NCBI GenBank assembly: GCA_963920635.1
Contig: OY987299.1
Location: forward strand, 23,638,901 to 23,702,900
Source: Pseudeuparius sepicola
Lineage: Eukaryota > Arthropoda > Insecta > Coleoptera > Anthribidae
Direction of reading: 5' to 3'
DNA: 64,000 bases
Part shown: in pieces, positions 1-9,453 of the stretch
How positions within the stretch are numbered: position 1 is the first letter of the stretch
How the letters are laid out: each line of letters starts with the position of its first letter
The notes under the pieces: model-generated
Database searches by the model: none
The model's input: the letters and a program-made list of their open reading frames with translations, nothing else
What the model was told of the DNA's origin: nothing
Translations under genes and position numbers: made by a program

Positions 1-1835
1 ACTACAAAAAAGCATTTGATTCCGTACCTCACGACTGGCTCACAGGTATCTTAAAGCTGTACAAAATAGATCATCATACAGTTTCCTTTTTAGAACACGT
101 TATGACAACCTGGCGCACTAAGATACAACTCAGAACCGCAAGCAGTAACATCGAGACCGACACAATCAACATCCGAAGAGGGATTTTCCAAGGAGATTCA
201 CTCAGTCCACTGTGGTTCTGCATGGCGATGAACCCTCTATCACACCGGTTGAACTCTACGAAATATGGCTTCGCTATCAAAAGCAACAGATCAGAAGCGT
301 TCAGGTTGAATCACCTGTTATATATGGATGATTTAAAACTGATGGCCGCAACCAAGAACCAACTAACGCAAATGCTTAAAATTGTAGAGGAGTTCTCCAG
401 GGACATCGGAATGCAGTTTGGACTGGACAAGTGCCGCACCCTTAATATCGTCCGGGGAAAGCTCGAACAAGGCGCACACGAGATGCAGGACGGACAGGAG
501 ATCGAAGCAATGAGCGTGGGAGATACATACAAGTACCTCGGGATGAAGCAAGCTCAAAGGATAGATCATCGAACAATGAAGACCGATTTAACTAATGAAT
601 TCATCAAGAGAGTAAGACAAGTAGTGCGAACTGATCTTAACAGCAGGAATTTGTTTAAGGCCCTAAACACGTATGCGTGCTCTGTACTAAGCTATTCCTT
701 CGGAATAGTGAATTGGACCAACACGGACATCAACAACTTGCAACGAAAAGTTAGGACACTACTGACAAAAGCTCATAAACATCATCCCCGTAGCGCCGTA
801 GAAAGAACAACCCTGCCACGTCAACAAGGAGGAAGAGGATTGGCAGACCTCAGCAAGCAATTGGACCAACAAATACTAAATCTGCGTAATTATTTCCACA
901 GACAGGCCAACAGCTCCACACTACATAAAGCTATATGCGGAGCAGACGTCTCAACACCGCTACGTCTGACGGAACACGAGCATCACAATCACCACCGAAC
1001 CGACAACGATAAACTACAGAGGTGGTTAGAGAAGCCGCTGCACGGGAGGCATCCTAATGAGGTTAACCAGGAACATGTCGACAAGTTAGCGTCGTACTAT
1101 TGGCTGACCTCGGGACGAATGTTCCCAGAGACAGAAGGCTTCTTACTGGCCATACAAGATCAGGTTATACCAACTCGCAACTACCTAAAATTCATTGTAG
1201 GAGATGCATCGGTAGTGGATGACAGATGCAGATACGGGTGCCCAACTTCAGAAACAATCCAGCACATAACAGGAGGATGTCAGATGTTTGCATCAACGGA
1301 ATATAAGGAACGACACGATTCGGTTGCCAAGATCTTGCACCAGGAACTGGCGGAAAAGCTGCTGCTTGTGCAGACAGAGAGGGTCCCATATTACAACTAC
1401 ACACCTGAGCCTGTTCTTGAGAACAGAAACTACAAGATGTACTGGGATCGTACAGTTCTGACTGATCAACGAGTTGCCCATAACAGACCGGACCTTATAA
1501 TAGTTGATAAAATTTCTAGGAAGACAACTCTGATTGATGTGGCCATCCCGAACAACAACAACCTGCGTGTGAAGCAAGTCGAGAAGATCGCGAAGTACAG
1601 AGACTTAGAAGAACGAATTAGAAGGCAATGGGAAATGGAGAACGTCCAGACGATTCCAATCATCATGTCAACAACTGGTGTTATACCAAAAAGTTTGCTG
1701 AGAAACATCAAGGAGCTGAATCTAACTGATAGTCTTTACAGGTCCATGCAGAAAGCGGTACTACTTGCGACAGCCCGAACCGTCAGGAAATTCATGGGGA
1801 ATGCAGGATCGTCCAACAACATCAATGTCACCTAA
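1..1835 (+). CDS. R4-like retrotransposon polyprotein, C-terminal part (RT + restriction-like endonuclease), 5' cut by window edge
   Basis: The reading frame is open from base 3 to the TAA ending at 1835 (611 codons). The reverse transcriptase part carries YKKAFDSVPHDW at the edge, then GIFQGDSLSPL and the catalytic YMDD (codons starting near 321). The C-terminal part has a CCHC finger (CRYGCPTSETIQHITGGC, C-x3-C-x7-H-x4-C) followed by HNRPDLIIVDK...LIDVAIP. This is the RPD...D core of the restriction-like endonuclease used by R2/R4-type elements for target-primed reverse transcription. No stop or frameshift is seen in the visible part. It differs from copy 2 by a few residues (for example T/I after DKCR and C/G in TYA.SVL). 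The family is clear; the exact clade (R4 rather than R2) is inferred from the shared N-terminal domain and TAA tail of copy 2. Confidence 0.88.
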   Translation, partial: YKKAFDSVPHDWLTGILKLYKIDHHTVSFLEHVMTTWRTKIQLRTASSNIETDTINIRRGIFQGDSLSPLWFCMAMNPLSHRLNSTKYGFAIKSNRSEAFRLNHLLYMDDLKLMAATKNQLTQMLKIVEEFSRDIGMQFGLDKCRTLNIVRGKLEQGAHEMQDGQEIEAMSVGDTYKYLGMKQAQRIDHRTMKTDLTNEFIKRVRQVVRTDLNSRNLFKALNTYACSVLSYSFGIVNWTNTDINNLQRKVRTLLTKAHKHHPRSAVERTTLPRQQGGRGLADLSKQLDQQILNLRNYFHRQANSSTLHKAICGADVSTPLRLTEHEHHNHHRTDNDKLQRWLEKPLHGRHPNEVNQEHVDKLASYYWLTSGRMFPETEGFLLAIQDQVIPTRNYLKFIVGDASVVDDRCRYGCPTSETIQHITGGCQMFASTEYKERHDSVAKILHQELAEKLLLVQTERVPYYNYTPEPVLENRNYKMYWDRTVLTDQRVAHNRPDLIIVDKISRKTTLIDVAIPNNNNLRVKQVEKIAKYRDLEERIRRQWEMENVQTIPIIMSTTGVIPKSLLRNIKELNLTDSLYRSMQKAVLLATARTVRKFMGNAGSSNNINVT

Positions 1836-1985
1836 GGCCCGATTACATGGCAAGGGTCTCGTCCGAGCCAGATCCTTTTGGTATCCGGGATGCCCGGGAT
1901 CTGAGTGAATGTTCCCCGTAGAGGGAGTGCGAATGCCTTTTGGCTAAGTCGAGATAGTAATAGCAATAGTAATAGTAATAATAAT
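1..1985 (+). mobile_element. R4/Dong-like non-LTR retrotransposon, copy 1 (3' part)
   Basis: The window opens inside this element. From base 1 to about 1960 it matches copy 2 (4387 to about 6346) at a constant offset of 4386 bases with no indels; I count about nine substitutions. The element ends with a short 3' UTR and a TAA/TAG/CAA trinucleotide tail (about 1955-1985), directly followed by the 5' repeats of copy 2. A trinucleotide tail and TAA-rich target fit the R4/Dong clade. High identity implies recent activity or conversion. Confidence 0.88.
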
Positions 1986-1987
1986 AA
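1955..1987 (+). repeat. TAA/TAG trinucleotide tract at the junction of two R4-like copies
   Basis: The 3' tail of copy 1 reads as TAG, TAA and CAA triplets and then passes without other sequence into the GC-rich 68-bp repeats of copy 2. Copy 2 also ends in a (TAA)n tract (about 6341-6350). This is the expected junction if one copy inserted into the TAA tail of another. Confidence 0.7.
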
Positions 1988-2400
1988 ATTACGCAGGGGG
2001 GATCTGACTTGTGAGAGAGGCAGATCCACGGGTGTGACAATCCCGCGCTCCCCAGTTACGCAGGGATGGGTCTGGCCTGTGAGAGGGGCAGATTCACGGG
2101 TGTAACGATCCCGCGATTCCCAGTTACGCATGGAGAGGCTTGGCCTGTGACAGGGGCAGACCTACGGGTGTGACAATCCCGCGATATCCAGTTGCGCAGG
2201 GAGGGGTCTAGCCGGTGACGGAGGCTGATCCTCGGGTGTGACAATCCCGCGACTCCCAGTTACACAGGGATGGGTCTAGCCTGTGAGAGGGTCAGATCCT
2301 CGGGTGTAACGATCCCGTGTTTCCCAGTTAACGCAAGGAGGGGTTTGGCCGGTGACAGGGGCAGATCCTCGGGAGTAACGATCCCGCGTTATCCTAGTTG
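1988..2400 (+). repeat. 68-bp tandem repeat, about six units, 5' region of R4-like copy 2
   Basis: The core CCCGCG (CCCGTG in unit 5) recurs at 2042, 2110, 2178, 2246, 2314 and 2383: spacing 68, 68, 68, 68, 69. Each unit contains CGGGTGTAACGATCCCG, able to form a CGGG/CCCG hairpin, and a TCTGGCC/GGGCAGA pairing. The block is far more GC-rich than its surroundings. It lies between the TAA tract and the coding region, so it is most simply the 5' UTR or promoter repeats of copy 2. Promoter function is inference. Confidence 0.8.
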
Positions 2401-2422
2401 ACCCGTATGGGTAGCGGGTTAG

Positions 2423-2522
2423 AATACTCCTATCGTGGCTCCGCGAGTCGTAAAAGGCGACCGAGGGCCGTCACTCCCACGTTACGGGAGAAACCCGTGG
2501 AATGGAGATTAATAGGAGTATT
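2423..2522 (+). other. 11-bp inverted repeat and nested hairpins in the R4-like leader
   Basis: AATACTCCTAT (2423-2433) is the exact reverse complement of ATAGGAGTATT (2512-2522). Between them are GTCGT-AAAAG-GCGAC and ACGGG-AGAAA-CCCGT hairpins; CGGGTT (2415-2420) can also pair with AACCCG (2492-2497), giving a possible pseudoknot. The start codon at 2502 lies inside the structure. A processing or translation role is inference. Confidence 0.6.
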
Positions 2523-4040
2523 GTCATAGGGCCGCTGCCTGGGGATCGCCAGGGCATGTCTGGAGCCGGCGCTGGGCATGACAGCGAGCGGGACGTCGGT
2601 GACAGGGCGCTGATGAGGCGGGCCCCTGTTGCACAAACAGCTACAGCCCAACAACACGAACATCTACAACATGGGAGCCAAACGAGAACTAGGGTTCCAC
2701 CCACCGAAGGTGCTGCGCGGGAACTTCAGCCAGCGTTCACTAAGGCGGGATTACAACGACGACGCATGAAATGGACTGGGTCCATGAATGAATCGATAAT
2801 GCGTATTTTTTACAGGGTGACAAACTTAGGACAAGAGATGATCGGCTACCGACAACAACTGCATGCCGAGTTCTGCAGGGAGTTTCCACACATGCAAGTG
2901 TCTGAACAAAGAGTGTCAGATCAGTATCGAACTATTCTAAGAAATAACCGAATTCCAGAAACACGACTTAACGCTATAAAACGGGAAGTTGAGCTAGAGA
3001 TCCATGGCGAACACATAGACATAGACAACAACAATGGGGAAATTCAACTGCCTGGACCACAACAAGAAGCCGGAACGGCAGAGCGAACAACTGAGAATCG
3101 GGAAATTCAAGTGCCTGGACCACAACAAAAAGCCGAGACGACGGGACGAACAACTGAGAATCGGGAATCAGTTAACGGAGAACACTTTGAAAGCCTAGAC
3201 ACACAGCTGAAAAGGGCGGTATTGCGATACGAAGGCACAGACCCACTGAGCAGACCACCGCTACCAAGATTGAACTCTTCCAGGAAGCTTGCAATCATGC
3301 TCGATATTATGAACACCAGAATTTTACCCAACTATGTTTCAGTAACACCAACATTAGAACATATGCACATGTTAATCTACTGTGCCGCAACGGCCATCAT
3401 CACTGCAATGGGAGCCAAGATCCGGACGGCTCAAGAGTTAAATCGTGCAAGACCAGAACCACGAATGGCTCAATGGGAGATGCGACTAAACCGGAAGATC
3501 GAGAGTCTCCGTAAAGACATAGGACAAGTCACGGAATATATCAGAGGAGTTAGAACTAGAAAGATCCAGAGGGCGGTGCAGGCAATAATGAGCCGCACCC
3601 AAATGCATTCTCAGCGTGACCCCGCGAACATCACTGCTCAACAATGTCTTGATACATTAAAACAAAAACTTTCTGTTTTCGCAGGGCGTCTGAGGAGATA
3701 CAAGGCTAGTAACAACAGGAAACGAGACAACAAACTTTTTGAACGATCAGAAAAAGTTTTCTACCGTACTTTGAATTCTAGCGCCGATGCCACAAATGCG
3801 ACTTACCCTACCAGAGAACAGGTCGACGGTTTCTGGAGAAATCAACTTGCCACACCAGGTCCATACAATGTCAGTGCAAGCTGGATCAGTGAAGAACGCG
3901 AGATGGGCCGGAACTATAGCCAGATGCAACATGAGCAATTCACAACCGATGAGGTCTCCAATGTCATAAAGAATTCCCACAACTGGAAGGCACCAGGTCC
4001 AGATCATCTCCAAAATTACTGGATTAAGAAGTTGTGGTGA
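2502..4040 (+). pseudogene. R4-like polyprotein, N-terminal part, ended by an in-frame stop
   Basis: The ORF runs from ATG 2502 to TGA 4038-4040 (512 aa). Residues of about 85-150, from MKWTGSMNESIMRIFYRV to RAIIRNN-like SDQYRTILRNNRIPETRL, match the Myb/SANT-like N-terminal region I associate with R4-type elements of animals. A low-complexity linker with two repeated blocks (IQLPGPQQEA.T..RTTENRE and IQVPGPQQKA) follows. The end (APGPDHLQNYWIKKLW) is the conserved start of a LINE reverse transcriptase. The same frame stays open after the stop (4041 onward), so this and the next ORF are one coding region broken by one nonsense codon, not two genes. Confidence is high for continuity, moderate for the domain name. 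Confidence 0.8.
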
Positions 4041-6221
4041 ACGCATGAACAAATAACTGCCTTAATTAATGAGGTCTTGCTCGATCCTCTGAAAATGCCA
4101 TTGTTTCTTACACAGGGTGCAACCTACTTGTTACCAAAAGACCAGCGGAATACGGATAATCCTGCCAAGTACCGCCCAATAACCTGCTTGCCTACGCTGT
4201 ACAAGATAATCACATCTTGCCTTACGCAGCGAATATATGCTCACTGTGAGCGGAACAACATCATGGCAATGCAGCAGGAGGGCTGCGCGAAGGGCGCAAT
4301 GGGATGCAAAGAGCAACTCATCATAGACTCTGTCATCTGCAACCAGGCTCATTCCAGGCAACGAAACCTCTACATGGCTTATGTGGACTACAAAAAAGCA
4401 TTTGATTCCGTACCTCACGACTGGCTCACAGGTATCTTAAAGCTGTACAAAATAGATCATCATACAGTTTCCTTTTTAGAACACGTTATGACAACCTGGC
4501 GCACTAAGATACAACTCAGAACCGCAAGCAGTAACATCGAGACCGACACAATCAACATCCGAAGAGGGATTTTCCAAGGAGATTCACTCAGTCCACTGTG
4601 GTTCTGCATGGCGATGAACCCTCTATCACACCGGTTGAACTCTACGAAATATGGCTTCGCTATCAAAAGCAACAGATCAGAAGCGTTCAGGTTGAATCAC
4701 CTGTTATATATGGATGATTTAAAACTGATGGCCGCAACCAAGAACCAACTAACGCAAATGCTTAAAATTGTAGAGGAGTTCTCCAGGGACATCGGAATGC
4801 AGTTTGGACTGGACAAGTGCCGCATCCTTAATATCGTCCGGGGAAAGCTCGAACAAGGCGCACACGAGATGCAGGACGGACAGGAGATCGAAGCAATGAG
4901 CGTGGGAGATACATACAAGTATCTCGGGATGAAGCAAGCTCAAAGGATAGATCATCGAACAATGAAGACCGATTTAACTAATGAATTCATCAAGAGAGTA
5001 AGACAAGTAGTGCGAACTGATCTTAACAGCAGGAATTTGTTTAAGGCCCTAAACACGTATGCGGGCTCTGTACTAAGCTATTCCTTCGGAATAGTGAATT
5101 GGACCAACACGGACATCAACAACTTGCAACAAAAAGTTAGGACACTACTGACCAAAGCTCATAAACACCATCCCCGTAGCGCCGTAGAAAGAACAACCGT
5201 GCCACGTCAACAAGGAGGAAGAGGATTGGCAGACCTCAGCAAGCAATTGGACCAACAAATACTAAATCTGCGTAATTATTTCCACAGACAGGCCAACAGC
5301 TCCACACTACATAAAGCTATATGCGGAGCAGACGTCTCAACACCGCTACGTCTGACGGAACACGAGCATCACAATCACCACCGAACCGACAACGATAAAC
5401 TACAGAGGTGGTTAGAGAAGCCGCTGCACGGGACGCATCCTAATGAGGTTAACCAGGAACATGTCGACAAGTTAGCGTCGTACTATTGGCTGACCTCGGG
5501 ACGAATGTTCCCAGAGACAGAAGGCTTCTTACTGGCCATACAAGATCAGGTTATACCAACTCGCAACTACCTAAAATTCATTGTAGGAGATGCATCGGTA
5601 GTGGATGACAGATGCAGATACGGGTGCCCAACTTCAGAAACAATCCAGCACATAACAGGAGGATGTCAGATGTTTGCATCAACGGAATATAAGGAACGAC
5701 ACGATTCGGTTGCCAAGATCTTGCACCAGGAACTGGCGGAAAAGCTGCTGCTTGTGCAGACAGAGAGGGTCCCATATTACAACTACACACCTGAGCCTGT
5801 TCTTGAGAACAGAAACTACAAGATGTACTGGGATCGTACAGTTCTGACTGATCAACGAGTTGCCCATAACAGACCGGACCTTATAATAGTTGATAAAATT
5901 TCTAGGAAGACAACTCTGATTGATGTGGCCATCCCGAATAACAACAACCTGCGTGTGAAGCAAGTCGAGAAGATCGCGAAGTACAGAGACTTAGAAGAAC
6001 GAATTAGAAGGCAATGGGAAATGGAGAACGTCCAGACGATTCCAATCATCATGTCAACAACTGGTGTTATACCAAAAAGTTTGCTGAGAAACATCAAGGA
6101 GCTGAATCTAACTGATAGTCTTTACAGGTCCATGCAGAAAGCGGTACTACTTGCGACAGCCCGAACCGTCAGGAAATTCATGGGGAATGCAGGATCGTCC
6201 AACAACATCAATGTCACCTAA
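4041..6221 (+). CDS. R4-like polyprotein, reverse transcriptase + RLE endonuclease part
   Basis: This is frame-continuous with the N-terminal part (both starts are multiples of three). There is no ATG at its start, so it depends on readthrough of the TGA at 4038 or is dead. RT motifs in order: AKYRPITCLPTLYKI, AYVDYKKAFDSVPHDW, GIFQGDSLSPLW, LLYMDDLKL, then LGMKQAQ. A thumb region and the C-terminal CCHC finger (CRYGCPTSETIQHITGGC) follow, then the RPD...D endonuclease core in HNRPDLIIVDKISRKTTLID. It acts in target-primed reverse transcription at TAA-type sites. The sequence from 4387 matches copy 1 almost exactly. Confidence 0.85.
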   Translation, partial: THEQITALINEVLLDPLKMPLFLTQGATYLLPKDQRNTDNPAKYRPITCLPTLYKIITSCLTQRIYAHCERNNIMAMQQEGCAKGAMGCKEQLIIDSVICNQAHSRQRNLYMAYVDYKKAFDSVPHDWLTGILKLYKIDHHTVSFLEHVMTTWRTKIQLRTASSNIETDTINIRRGIFQGDSLSPLWFCMAMNPLSHRLNSTKYGFAIKSNRSEAFRLNHLLYMDDLKLMAATKNQLTQMLKIVEEFSRDIGMQFGLDKCRILNIVRGKLEQGAHEMQDGQEIEAMSVGDTYKYLGMKQAQRIDHRTMKTDLTNEFIKRVRQVVRTDLNSRNLFKALNTYAGSVLSYSFGIVNWTNTDINNLQQKVRTLLTKAHKHHPRSAVERTTVPRQQGGRGLADLSKQLDQQILNLRNYFHRQANSSTLHKAICGADVSTPLRLTEHEHHNHHRTDNDKLQRWLEKPLHGTHPNEVNQEHVDKLASYYWLTSGRMFPETEGFLLAIQDQVIPTRNYLKFIVGDASVVDDRCRYGCPTSETIQHITGGCQMFASTEYKERHDSVAKILHQELAEKLLLVQTERVPYYNYTPEPVLENRNYKMYWDRTVLTDQRVAHNRPDLIIVDKISRKTTLIDVAIPNNNNLRVKQVEKIAKYRDLEERIRRQWEMENVQTIPIIMSTTGVIPKSLLRNIKELNLTDSLYRSMQKAVLLATARTVRKFMGNAGSSNNINVT

Positions 6222-6348
6222 GGCCCGATTACATGGCAAGGGTCTCGTCCGAGCCAGATCCTTTTGGTATCCGGGATGCCCGGGATCTGAGTGAATGTTC
6301 CCCGTAGAGGGAGTGCGAATGCCTTTTGGCTAAGTCGAGATAATAATA

Positions 6349-7900
6349 ATCAATATTTAAGAAAGTTACAAAAAAGATACTGCAGGTATCTTCATATTTT
6401 TTGTTAGGTAGGTTTATAAGTTCATGCAAAGTTATTTTTATTAAGTATTTTATTTTTCATTTTTTGATAATTATGTACATAATATGCTTTAGTTTTAGAT
6501 ATAAATGTACCTATTAAACAAAATAAAACTTATTTTTTATTATTTCTAATTAACGTACACCTCTACATACCAGACATTTTAGGATTCCCCATGGGTGTCC
6601 ACTACTATTAGGAGGTTTCACTGTAAATAGGGTATTGTTAAAAAGTTATTTCAAAAATATATACCCTTTTCCAAAAAATTGGAAAGTCAGGTTTTTAGGT
6701 TCCTTTTCCTTTTGTTCTCCCAATTGCAACCATTTTAATCTTTAAAATAAACCAAGCAGCGAATTTTCGGTCAAATATGATAAATTTCCGTCTTATTTTC
6801 ATGGAATGCTAAAAATATATTATTACAGATAGCTATAGCATAGCCGAACGGAGTATCGTTCGGCTATGGCTATCTATAGGTAGGTACACATTGATTAAAG
6901 TATCTATACAAAACTATATATCATATCCGAAGAGTATCGTTCGGCTATGCTATACTATATATATGGTTGGAATAGGGTGAACAAAAGGAATCCAAAGAAA
7001 AAGAACCCAAAATATAAAAGTTGATTTGAGCTAAACGAAAAAATATCACGTTCGGATTATAGGTAAACAATTCTAATGTCAAATAGGTATGGCACACCGA
7101 AAAAAATGAAATTTATTATGAAATAAATTAATTATTAATAATTTATAATTTTTGTCTGAAAATTTGCACATAGGGGTAAAATAAAATTCCAAGCAACTTT
7201 TTCAAATAACTTTTTTCGATAAAATCACAAATAAAGCGTATTTTGGCCATTTATTTAATTAAATGTAATTTTTGACTGGTATATCAAATAACGTCACGAC
7301 GTTTAATGATCTCATTTCGAATCTTTTTGGAAGCAGAGATGTTCGCCCCAGAGTAGTTTCATCTTAGCCCAAAAATAAAAAAATTCCTATTGGTTCCAAC
7401 TTTTTGGCAGGCACTGTATACGTCCCACCGACAGGTCGGCCATATTGGGCGCACACGTCATTGGCTGTCAAATGTCAAATGCACGAGAATCGTGGTCGAA
7501 GATAATATAGTCCTCCTTACGGCAGAATGCGTGCGAATTCTTAATTCATTTCCATATATTTCTTAATAACGTCAAATCCGGATGAATTTTTACTGTGTGC
7601 AGCTCAAACTGATCACCACCCTATTTTGCACCTTTTGCAACATCGAAACTTCGCAAATACCCGCGGAAAATCCGAAATTTTGAAAGATTTTTCATTCGGC
7701 CGTTGACTGAAATATTCGGATTTCAGTCAACGATTCGGCGCAAACAGCGGCCGGGCAGGACGTAAACACGGCACAAATATTAATTAATTAATTAATGTCT
7801 GATTCTAAACCTAAACAACCTCACAAGCTTACAATGATTACTCCACTTCCGGCTCACTTTCAAAAAACACACTGAACACATCAGACAAAAAGCCCTAAAA
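6349..7900. other. AT-rich non-coding stretch with small palindromes
   Basis: No supported gene. CATAGCCGAACG (6839-6850) and CGTTCGGCTATG (6857-6868) form a 12-bp hairpin around GAGTAT, and a degenerate copy of the same motif occurs near 6930-6950. A GC-richer patch at 7420-7510 carries TGTCAAATGTCAAA. From about 7790 the sequence grades into the LINE fossil that follows. Confidence 0.5.
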
Positions 7901-8420
7901 ATATACAAACTCAGAAAAATCATTTATTTTTCTGAGTATACAAAGCAGTGTATCCGATGATCCACAAAGGATCCAAACTCCCAATACAGTCAAAACTCAC
8001 TCTCTACAAAACCATTGTTCGCCCCGTGATGACCTATGCCTGTGCTGGCTGGCAGCACATGGCAAAAACTCATCACAAAAGACTCCAAGCAGTTCAAAGT
8101 CGATGTCTTAGGACTATCACGGGTGCCGATTGGTACGTCGCCAATCGCCACATCCACCGTGACATGAATATATCTCCTTTAAATGATTATATTAAGGAAC
8201 TCTCCTTAAAGACCTACACAAAGACGGAGACTCATCCAAACGCTCTTCTCCGAGCTGCTACAAATTATGACCCAAATCCCGATCTGCCACACAAAAGACC
8301 CCGACACACTCTCATCTGAGGTATACTCTACTCTAGTCATTTTTCTTAAAAGGCATCAAACTGCCACTCAGTGGATTTTAGCCTCTCGTGGACTACACAA
8401 CCCGTTTAACGTAGGGTTGC
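7790..8420 (+). mobile_element. LINE fossil, jockey-type reverse transcriptase C-terminus
   Basis: An open frame at 7948-8319 (123 aa) encodes LTLYKTIVRPVMTYACAGW, then RLQAVQSRCLRTITGA and DWYVANRHIHRDMNI. This is the typical region C-terminal to the RT domain of jockey-clade non-LTR elements (LYK.+.RP.+TYA...W ... LQ..Q...LR.I.GAPWYV.N). The catalytic RT domain is absent and the sequence upstream of 7948 is degraded, so this is a 5'-truncated dead copy. The downstream limit is uncertain. Confidence 0.7.
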
Positions 8421-8587
8421 GTTCAGAGTGAAGATAGCATAACTCACTTTTTACTAAATCCGATCATACCCTCCCCCCTTCCCAACCATAGAGATCATAT
8501 TGATCTCTATGTTCCCAACCCACGATAATTGTCGACCTTTGATGCAAATTTTCTATCTACGATCAAAGATCATAATATTCAAGTGAA

Positions 8588-8621
8588 CCTGGACCGACAC
8601 TTAATATAGTGTTGGTCCAGG
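8588..8621. repeat. Hairpin with CTGGACCAACACTAT-type arms
   Basis: CCTGGACCGACACT and AGTGTTGGTCCAGG pair around a short AT loop. The same arm occurs at 10640-10660, 14336-14363 and 63470-63483, so it is a dispersed repeat end rather than a local accident. No function is visible. Confidence 0.55.
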
Positions 8622-8767
8622 CTGAACCTAATTTCATACCTCCTGAAGTGAGTTCAGAAATTATTACATTGTACACATTTCTTACAGAGTCGTTACATTG
8701 CTCGTTCATTAATTCGTATTATTACTCTGTAATCCGATTTCCACACGTTCAGAAATTGCTGAAATAG

Positions 8768-8998
8768 TTACCGAGGAAACTCTGGTGGAGCCCATTTCTT
8801 ACCATGCTTTTTCTTGTAATTTATTACCGATGAGTTTGCGCGCATTACCGTATTCTGTCTGATTATTATTTTTGCTATATTAGTTAATGTTAGGACCTCT
8901 TCACTTTCATCTTCATAGCTTTCTTCCAGTATATATTTTGCAGACATAAAAGTTGCAATAATACATATAAATTTCTTATTGTTATTGCTGTTATCCAT
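8768..8998 (-). CDS. Small hypothetical ORF or exon
   Basis: A 76-codon frame starts at ATG 8998 (MDNSNNNKKFICIIATF...) and has an acidic patch (EESYEDESEEV) and a basic end (KKKHGKKWAPPEFPR). The last codons overlap CG|GTAACT, a usable splice donor, so it could be a first exon. I recognise no family. It lies between repeat fragments and may be part of a DNA transposon or chance. Confidence 0.22.
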   Translation of the reverse strand: MDNSNNNKKFICIIATFMSAKYILEESYEDESEEVLTLTNIAKIIIRQNTVMRANSSVINYKKKHGKKWAPPEFPR

Positions 8999-9453
8999 TG
9001 TTCAAATTAGTTTCAACTGTGCTGTGAGTGCTGTGGTTTAATTTCAACCACAAAACCGTTTCAAATAGAAATCCGTATATTATTATTTTTTATTTTAGCA
9101 CAATGACATGATTAGAAATGAGAGAAAAATGTTCCAAACTTCGTTCAAAAATATATAGCTTCTCATATGTCATTTTGTCACTATTCTGTAAAATTTTAAA
9201 ATGTCAATTGTCTCATTACTCATTACAGAGTAAAGTCTTCCACAGAGATATGGAGGAAGAGAATGCTTTTTGATCTACTGCGCATCCGATTTTTCGGCTA
9301 AACAGAGGACGCTTAGATCGCCGCCATTTTTACCCAGTCTTGTCCTGTAGTTTGTTTACGTTTTGACGTGTTTACTTCTTAATTGCTTTTGTTTGCTGGC
9401 GTGTTTTTGTAATCGTGTTGTGTTCATATTAACATGTCTTGCTCTGTAAGAAC

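Larger units (their letters stand above)
1986..6348 (+). mobile_element. R4/Dong-like non-LTR retrotransposon, copy 2 (near full length)
   Basis: Layout: 68-bp repeat leader (1988-2400), structured leader (2400-2520), one long reading frame from 2502 to 6221 broken by a single TGA at 4038-4040, 3' UTR of about 120 bp, and a TAA tail. The total is about 4.36 kb, the usual size for R4-clade elements. No poly(A) tail is present. Upstream flank is copy 1; downstream flank is AT-rich non-coding DNA. Confidence 0.85.

Noticed and set aside
311..569. Minus-strand open frames inside the R4-like RT region, and their duplicates at 4697-4955
   Set aside because: They mirror the coding strand and are repeated only because the element is repeated.
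1988..2400. 68-bp repeats as a CRISPR array or hammerhead ribozyme array
   Set aside because: There are no unique spacers, the genome is eukaryotic, and no CTGANGA...GAAA core is present.
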